From JAVBMU01 sp031551755 (lineage in GTDB: Bacteria > Actinomycetota > Actinomycetes > Actinomycetales > Cellulomonadaceae), in the NCBI GenBank assembly GCA_031551755.1, contig JAVBNE010000060.1, forward strand, positions 1-47,213: a stretch of DNA of 47,213 nucleotides, in the 5' to 3' direction. The position numbers were made by a program, and so were the translations under genes. Under the pieces are notes generated by a model. It did no database searches and was not told the DNA's origin. It saw only the letters and a program-made list of their open reading frames with translations. Shown here piece after piece: positions 42,682-47,213 of the stretch. How positions within the stretch are numbered: position 1 is the stretch's first letter; every line of letters begins with the position of its first letter.

Positions 42682-43769
42682 TATTGGCCCCTCCCCAAAG
42701 TTGTCCGAGAATAGATCATTTTGACACCCGCAGCCCACATAACAATAAATATTGCGAACAGGGCAGCCGCAATCAGTCGCGCGCCGCTAGCCACCGGTTC
42801 CCCCATGACTTGAATCGCGACCAGCACCAAAAGTGGCAGCACGAGAAGGGTAGCAGCCAAATAGGCCCCCACCCGAACCACGAGGTGACGCACGGAAGCC
42901 CCGTACACCCGATGAATGGCAAAGGATCGAGACTCGCGACGGAAGGTCTCCCAGGAGGATGAGGCAAACGCGAGGATGATCAACGCACCGAATGCTGAGA
43001 AAGCGGTGAGATAGGAAGCGGAAACCTGCATCAAGTCTCCGAAGCGCTGCGGCTGATCACGTGCTATATGGTGCGGAACCAACATCAGCCCGTCTCCGGC
43101 AGCGCCATCGACGAAGTCGTCTGTCGTCTCGCTCCCCGGCTCGAGGAGGACAGTACGCCAGATTAATTCTTCCTGTTCGTAAAGATCCAAGCGTGGAATA
43201 AGGTCGGCGGGCAACAACAGCACCACCGCGTGATCAAGCACCAGACCGGCCGCATTCACATCGAAAAAGGTCGCAGAGTGTGCGAGTTGTCGATCGACCG
43301 AGACTTTCCGTCCGGCGATTTCGACCTCCGCGACCTCGGCGGCCGGAACAAGGGCACCCCGCATACCGCATGGGGCGGGACTGCATAGATTGAGATCGGG
43401 GTAAAGCTCGGCGAGTTCGTCACCGAAAAGAAGAACGGCGGGGCGCCCGGCCGCAAAGTCGGGGTTGTCAATCTCCACATTGCTGATGACCGCGGTATAG
43501 GCCGTCCGGGCCTCGACCGACTCGACGAGTCCAGCCATGGTATGCGAACTGATCACGGCAACGTCCGAGTCTCGGTAGTACGGGGTGAAGGTGACCGCGT
43601 GCCGTTCTCTAAGCTCGGTGCCACCGCGCATGATCTGAAACTGGGATAAGACATCGCCCGCCGCCACCGCCACCATCGCACTGGCCACGGTGATCATTCC
43701 CGCGAGCACGACGAGCCGGGGCCATCGACGCAAAGCTAACCGTACCCCGTTGAAGACCTCAGTGATCAT
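42681..43769 (-). CDS. FtsX-like permease subunit (first half-transporter)
   Basis: A 362-residue protein with one N-terminal helix (LVVLAGMITVASAMVAVAAG), an extracytoplasmic domain of about 200 residues, then three helices (SASYLTAFSAFGALIILAFA onward). The VYGASVRHLVVRVGAYLAAT stretch resembles the FtsX family GASxxxI motif. ATG 43769 was chosen over GTG 43778 because GGAAGG is 9 nt upstream. It overlaps the end of the second permease gene by 11 nt. With the ATPase and the second permease it should form a MacB-like mechanotransmission transporter. Confidence 0.75.
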   Translation of the reverse strand: MITEVFNGVRLALRRWPRLVVLAGMITVASAMVAVAAGDVLSQFQIMRGGTELRERHAVTFTPYYRDSDVAVISSHTMAGLVESVEARTAYTAVISNVEIDNPDFAAGRPAVLLFGDELAELYPDLNLCSPAPCGMRGALVPAAEVAEVEIAGRKVSVDRQLAHSATFFDVNAAGLVLDHAVVLLLPADLIPRLDLYEQEELIWRTVLLEPGSETTDDFVDGAAGDGLMLVPHHIARDQPQRFGDLMQVSASYLTAFSAFGALIILAFASSSWETFRRESRSFAIHRVYGASVRHLVVRVGAYLAATLLVLPLLVLVAIQVMGEPVASGARLIAAALFAIFIVMWAAGVKMIYSRTTLGRGQ

Positions 43770-44751
43770 CGCGGTCACCCTTCCACTGACGTGCGGAAAC
43801 CAGGAGGACCAGTAAATAGACGAGGAGGATCAGGAGTGCCGCAACGACCGCACCTTGAACCGCCCGACCGGGCTCTGCTGCGCCTATGGGCTCACGGCTG
43901 AGGTGTGCCGTCACCCACGTCACCGTGAATGCACCTGCGAACGCTCCTCCGACTGCGGGGAGGAACCGTGTCAGCCATTCTCGGCCAACGAGTTGTGTGC
44001 CTACCCGCGCGCCGTGTCGCCATCTTGTCCGGAACGCCGACCGCCGGTTGCGGATCGCCAGACCCCAGTATGCGGCGACACAGACGGTGCCTCCCGCGAC
44101 CATGCAAGCCGAGACAACGATGAGCGGTTCACGGCGCAGAAAATCCCGAATACCCGAATGCCCAACCTCAGTTGAGACAAGATTTTCTTTTGTCAGGAGT
44201 GCCTGGAATTCGGCGATCAGCTCGGGATCGTCAGTCGTCAGCAGATAGTTGCCGGTCGGCAACTCCGCTTCACCTACCGACAGGGCACCTTGAAGGTCCC
44301 CCGTGCCGTTGGGCGGGTCGATCACGCCGATCATCTTCGCCCCAGAGGGCAACAGGGGGTTAGCCCTACCTTTGGCAGCAAGCTCCGCAGAGTATGTCCG
44401 GTCGAAAACATAGACCTGTTGACCGGGTAGGCTTGACTCTGGGAATCCCGGAAACCACGGCAGGCCGTGTGCCGGATCGTGCACCGTCAAATAAGGATAC
44501 CCATCACCAACAGAGGAGACGGCCAAAGTGATTACGTGCTGATCAAGCCATGCAACGACTTCTTCGACCGCTGCGTGTCGGCTCTCCTGGTCAGCGAGCG
44601 ACGACCCGGCATGTACCCGGAAGGTGACACTCGGTCCATTCGCCCCGAAGGCCGTGGTCGCATGCGACTCTTCCGCCCAAGACACAGAACATACTAGAAA
44701 CGTCGTCAGCATCCCTAGAAGAACTGATACACCAAGAACGCGCCAGGTCAT
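43759..44751 (-). CDS. FtsX-like permease subunit (second half-transporter)
   Basis: A 330-residue protein of the same topology: N-terminal helix (VLGVSVLLGMLTTFLVCSVS), an outside domain of about 175 residues, and three C-terminal helices (LIVVSACMVAGGTVCVAAYW, then two more). It ends with a charged KGDRDDH tail. It is shorter and different in sequence from its partner, so the transporter is likely a heterodimer. ATG 44751 overlaps the peptide gene stop by 4 nt. Bacteriocin-linked membrane proteins in Gram-positives have a similar build; I cannot assign one from memory with certainty. Confidence 0.68.
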   Translation of the reverse strand: MTWRVLGVSVLLGMLTTFLVCSVSWAEESHATTAFGANGPSVTFRVHAGSSLADQESRHAAVEEVVAWLDQHVITLAVSSVGDGYPYLTVHDPAHGLPWFPGFPESSLPGQQVYVFDRTYSAELAAKGRANPLLPSGAKMIGVIDPPNGTGDLQGALSVGEAELPTGNYLLTTDDPELIAEFQALLTKENLVSTEVGHSGIRDFLRREPLIVVSACMVAGGTVCVAAYWGLAIRNRRSAFRTRWRHGARVGTQLVGREWLTRFLPAVGGAFAGAFTVTWVTAHLSREPIGAAEPGRAVQGAVVAALLILLVYLLVLLVSARQWKGDRDDH

Positions 44752-45032
44752 CGGCCACCCCGATTACGATTATCCAGAATCGCGCAACTCATATCCACTT
44801 TAGAAGTAGACAAACCCGTAGTTGTTACTTCGTCACATAAGAGTCGCCCCAGAGCGAGGAATCCCAAGTATCCAGCGCATATTCGAGCATACCCGTAAAC
44901 CTGTGCACCCACCTGTGCCCGCCACGTCTTGGTGCGGTTGCCGCATCCCGTCGCAGCGCTTGCCGGGCCTGCGAATAACAGGCAATGCCTTCCGACAAAG
45001 AACACAAACACTGCTTTCAACAGCTTGGACAC
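44748..45032 (-). CDS. Small secreted four-cysteine peptide
   Basis: A 94-residue product: VSKLLKAVFVFFVGRHCLLF then AGPASAA, a signal peptide with AxA cleavage near residue 26, and a mature peptide of about 68 residues with four cysteines (about 30, 52, 66 and 83) that could form two disulfides. The mature part is basic and Tyr/Gly/Leu containing (WRAQVGAQVYGYARICAGYL). No known family is recognised. GTG 45032 was chosen for its strong AAGGAGGAG site 4 nt upstream. It is first in the operon, which points to the peptide as the substrate or signal of the transporter. Confidence 0.65.
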   Translation of the reverse strand: MSKLLKAVFVFFVGRHCLLFAGPASAATGCGNRTKTWRAQVGAQVYGYARICAGYLGFLALGRLLCDEVTTTGLSTSKVDMSCAILDNRNRGGR

Positions 45033-45069
45033 AGCTCCTCCTTGAGATGTCCGACGACCCATGCAAGAG

Positions 45070-45090
45070 CCCGGAGAAGACACTTTCCGG
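45070..45090 (-). other. Hairpin in the peptide-operon 5' leader
   Basis: CCGGAGAAG-ACA-CTTTCCGG can fold into an 8-bp stem with one bulge, 18-38 nt downstream of the -10 element and ahead of the ribosome binding site. It could stabilise the leader or affect early elongation; no terminator-like T tract follows. Confidence 0.5.
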
Positions 45091-45092
45091 AT

Positions 45093-45145
45093 AGAACGAA
45101 TATCTCAACATTAGGCCATGCATTCTCGGGCTGTCAAGAACGAAT
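45093..45145 (-). promoter_or_regulatory. Sigma-70-type promoter of the peptide operon with flanking 9-bp direct repeats
   Basis: On the minus strand TTGACA (45132-45137) is followed after 18 nt by TAATGT (45108-45113), the cleanest promoter in the window. ATTCGTTCT occurs twice: at 45137-45145, abutting the -35, and at 45093-45101, near the start point. The copies are 44 bp apart, close to four helical turns, as expected for a repressor or activator binding both faces. The upstream cofE gene ends at 45185, so this is a stand-alone promoter. Confidence 0.75.
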
Positions 45146-45184
45146 CCCGGGCACCTCGGACCCGCACCACCTGCACACTTGACC

Positions 45185-46072
45185 CTAATCCATCTGGCTA
45201 CGCGCTCGCCCTGCCGCTTCTCCCCGCGCATAAGCCTCTGCCGCCCCTTCCCGGAACAGGTCATCCTCCGCGCCCCGTACCAGGACCCGCGCCCCCGGAC
45301 CGTCGTCGTCCCAGGCGGTGACATATCGCGCCAAACCGCGCACGATGGCGACCGGTCTCCCAGCGGCCTTGCCCCGGACTAACTCGCTCGCGGCGGCGAT
45401 CTCGTCGGCGACGGCCGTCACCGTGACCGTCAACGGGCGGCCGTGCGAGTCGACGCCGCCCCGCAGATCGTCCAGCGGCCGGACCCCAGCACAACCGATG
45501 GCGATATCGACCAACCCGTCCCGCCAGGCCCGCCCAGCGGTGTCGCTGATCACCACGCCCACCCGTACACCCAGACGCTCGCGCAGGCCCGCTCGAATTC
45601 GCCGCGCCGACTCATCCGGATCGACCGGCAACAACAGCACCGTGCCTTCGGGGGTGTTGGAGGCATCAACCCCGGCAGCAGCCATCACCAGACCCAAGCG
45701 GTTCTCCACGATCCGCAGCGTCCGGCCGCCGGCCGTCGGACGGGTCGCGACCGTCCGAACGGTCTCGGCCGCGATGGCCGCCTCACGGTCGGCCGCCGCC
45801 ACGATCCGGCCCTCTGCCTTGGAGACGATCTTGGAGGTGACGACGACGATGTCGCCGTCGGCGAGCGGTGTCTCCGCTCGGGGCGCCTTGACCTGGGCCA
45901 CCCCAGCCCGAGGCCCCTCGGACGCCGGCGCTGAGACCGACGGCGCGGCCACCGACGGCGTCGCAGCCAGCGCCCCGGCGATCAGCTCCGCGAGGTCGTC
46001 GCCCGGCAGCACCTCACCGATCCCTGCCGGCGCCCAGATCGACAGTGCAGCGCCGAATCCACCACCGCTCAT
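45185..46072 (-). CDS. Coenzyme F420-0 gamma-glutamyl ligase (CofE/FbiB N-terminal type)
   Basis: A 295-residue ligase that adds glutamate to F420-0. LADGDIVVVTSKIVSKAEGR is the hallmark opening of the CofE fold, followed by NRLGLVMAAAGVDASNTPEG, LPVDPDESARRIRAGL, VVISDTAGRAWRDGLVDIAI and DDLRGGVDSHGRPL. An unusual Ala/Ser/Pro-rich insert lies at about residues 35-67 between the first helix and that motif. The nitroreductase-like C-terminal domain of FbiB is absent. ATG 46072 overlaps the upstream stop (ATGA), coupling it to the F420-dependent enzyme. Confidence 0.88.
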   Translation of the reverse strand: MSGGGFGAALSIWAPAGIGEVLPGDDLAELIAGALAATPSVAAPSVSAPASEGPRAGVAQVKAPRAETPLADGDIVVVTSKIVSKAEGRIVAAADREAAIAAETVRTVATRPTAGGRTLRIVENRLGLVMAAAGVDASNTPEGTVLLLPVDPDESARRIRAGLRERLGVRVGVVISDTAGRAWRDGLVDIAIGCAGVRPLDDLRGGVDSHGRPLTVTVTAVADEIAAASELVRGKAAGRPVAIVRGLARYVTAWDDDGPGARVLVRGAEDDLFREGAAEAYARGEAAGRARSQMD

Positions 46073-47064
46073 CGGACCAACTTCGGTAGCACGTCGCGGC
46101 CGAAGACCTCGATCCACTCCCGCTGATTGCGGCCCACATTGTGCAGGTAGACCCGGTCGAAGCCGAGGTCCAGATGCCGCTGAATCGCTGCCCGGTGTTC
46201 GTCGGGGTCCGCGGAGATCACCATGCGGCCCTCGAAATCCTCCGGACGCACCAGCTTCGCCATCTGCGCGAAGTCGTGCGGTGAGCGGATATCAGCCTTG
46301 GGGAACTTCATGCCGCCGTTGGGCCATTCGGTCATCGCGTTGGCCAGCGCCTCCTCGTCGGTCGGTGCCCAAGAAAGGTGCAGTTGAAGAACCTTCGGCA
46401 TCACCTGCGGATCGCGACCGGACTCTCGAACACCGTCATCGAATTTGCCGAAGAGCATCTCGATCTTCTCCAGCGGGGCGCCCACGGTGATCAGCCCATC
46501 TGCGTGCCGGCCGGCACGCTTCGCGGTGATCGGCCCCGCGGTCGCGACCAGGACCTGCGGAGCGACCTCCGGCATCGTCCACAGCCGGGTCGACTCCATC
46601 CGGTAGAACTCACCGCGGTGTTTGACGTCTTTGCCGTCGAGGGAGGCAGCGAAGAGCCGCTTGATGATCTCGATGGCCTCGAACATACGGTTGATCCGTT
46701 CAGCGGCCTCCGGCCAATAGCCCGCCACCACGTGCTCATTCAAAGCCTCACCGGAACCGACACCGAGCCAGTGCCGACCTGGGTACATCGCGGCGAGAGT
46801 CGCCGAAGCCTGGGCGACCATCGCCGGATGCCAGCGGAAGGTCGGCGCCGTCACCCCCGGCCCGATGTCACCGCGAGTGCGCTCCCCGAGGGCCGTCAGC
46901 ACATTCCAGACGAAGGACGACTGCCCCTGCGCGGGCACCCACGGCTGGAAATGGTCGGCTGCCATCGTGCCGCTGAAACCGTGCTGCTCTGCGTGGGCTG
47001 CGAGTTCCACAGCCTCGGCGGGATGGAACTGTTCGAGCATCGCGGCGTATCCGACGGTAAACAT
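46069..47064 (-). CDS. F420-dependent oxidoreductase, glucose-6-phosphate dehydrogenase-like (LLM family)
   Basis: A 331-residue bacterial luciferase-like TIM barrel: MFTVGYAAMLEQFHPAEAVE, then FSGTMAADHFQPWVPAQGQS, RTRGDIGPGVTAPTFRWHPA and RHWLGVGSGEALNEHVVAGY. These are characteristic of the F420-dependent G6PDH group (FGD-like). It likely reduces or oxidises F420 with a small sugar or other substrate; the exact substrate is uncertain. It precedes and overlaps the F420 ligase gene, which supports the cofactor call. ATG at 47064. Confidence 0.87.
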   Translation of the reverse strand: MFTVGYAAMLEQFHPAEAVELAAHAEQHGFSGTMAADHFQPWVPAQGQSSFVWNVLTALGERTRGDIGPGVTAPTFRWHPAMVAQASATLAAMYPGRHWLGVGSGEALNEHVVAGYWPEAAERINRMFEAIEIIKRLFAASLDGKDVKHRGEFYRMESTRLWTMPEVAPQVLVATAGPITAKRAGRHADGLITVGAPLEKIEMLFGKFDDGVRESGRDPQVMPKVLQLHLSWAPTDEEALANAMTEWPNGGMKFPKADIRSPHDFAQMAKLVRPEDFEGRMVISADPDEHRAAIQRHLDLGFDRVYLHNVGRNQREWIEVFGRDVLPKLVR

Positions 47065-47148
47065 GGTTCGAGACTAGGCCGTTCGCCCCCGATGGCGCGG
47101 TGCACCCGCATCAGCGCGGTGGCACCGCCTTCTCATGCCGCACGCCCA

Positions 47149-47162
47149 CCCCCCCCCCCCCC
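47149..47162. repeat. Homopolymer tract of 14 C
   Basis: A C14 run lies in the 134-nt gap between the F420 oxidoreductase and the plus-strand gene at 47199, 36 nt upstream of that start. Runs this long slip during replication; they also cause sequencing errors, so the exact length may not be right. Confidence 0.8.
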
Positions 47163-47198
47163 ACAACAGGGGGCGAAAGTCTGGAAGGATAGGTGACC

Positions 47199-47213
47199 AT
47201 GACTGCCCTTCCC
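47199..47213 (+). CDS. Start of a plus-strand gene (partial)
   Basis: ATG at 47199 opens MTALP before the window ends. GGAAGGATAGG lies 5-15 nt upstream, a good ribosome binding site; GTG 47193 is an in-frame alternative. Only five codons are visible, so the product cannot be named. Confidence 0.4.

Noticed and set aside
1..47213. Transposase, integrase or insertion sequence at the accessory regions
   Set aside because: No transposase- or recombinase-like protein was found on either strand, and no terminal inverted repeats were seen at the ftsY duplication.

Overview
The window is GC-rich DNA, with many GTG starts and genes packed with 4-nt (ATGA/GTGA) or TGATG/TAATG overlaps. Its gene content fits an actinomycete: IleRS of the HYGH type behind a translational T-box, an amt-glnB-glnD operon next to ffh, ndk-DUF4233-folC-ileS, and an F420 gamma-glutamyl ligase next to an F420-dependent dehydrogenase. 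The order looks like Micrococcales (Intrasporangiaceae/Dermatophilaceae-like), but that placement is an inference. No rRNA, tRNA or CRISPR array was seen.

Layout. 1-475 is the start of the rpsP-KH operon (minus strand). 805-4948 holds an acyltransferase facing a small peptide/ABC-transporter operon; the peptide resembles the lactococcin 972 family. 4963-11123 is one tightly packed minus-strand run: amt, glnB, glnD, ffh, amidohydrolase. 11323-12306 is a tail-anchored protein of unknown function. 12345-17356 is an accessory region: a small helical protein, a DUF1023-type alpha/beta hydrolase and a lipoprotein, then a lipoprotein and a matrixin-like metalloprotease lying between two copies of the ftsY 3' end. 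17364-23237 is core: ftsY, smc, ndk, DUF4233. 23242-27617 carries an MFS exporter and the PTS-dependent dihydroxyacetone kinase dhaKLM, placed between DUF4233 and folC. 27738-32620 is folC, ileS and the ileS T-box. 32684-41984 is mixed: VapBC, an RraA-like protein, a sulfite-oxidase-type molybdoenzyme, an SDR, a CoA-binding protein, a YbjQ protein, a DUF4143 ATPase, a wall-anchored beta-helix protein and an HhH-GPD protein. 42010-45145 is a second peptide/ABC operon of different design, with a clear promoter. 45185-47064 is the F420 pair, followed by a C14 tract just before a gene that runs off the window.

How genes work together. Amt, PII and GlnD form the ammonium uptake/nitrogen signalling unit, but this GlnD stops after the HD domain and lacks the C-terminal ACT domains. 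Ffh, FtsY and the translation genes are housekeeping. DhaK, DhaL and DhaM form a complete PEP-dependent dihydroxyacetone kinase, closed by a strong hairpin terminator. The best candidates for undescribed biology are the four-gene operon at 42010-45032 (a secreted four-cysteine peptide, two FtsX-like half-permeases and a MacB-type ATPase, under a promoter bracketed by 9-bp direct repeats) and the accessory region next to ftsY, bounded by a 161-bp near-identical duplication of the ftsY end.
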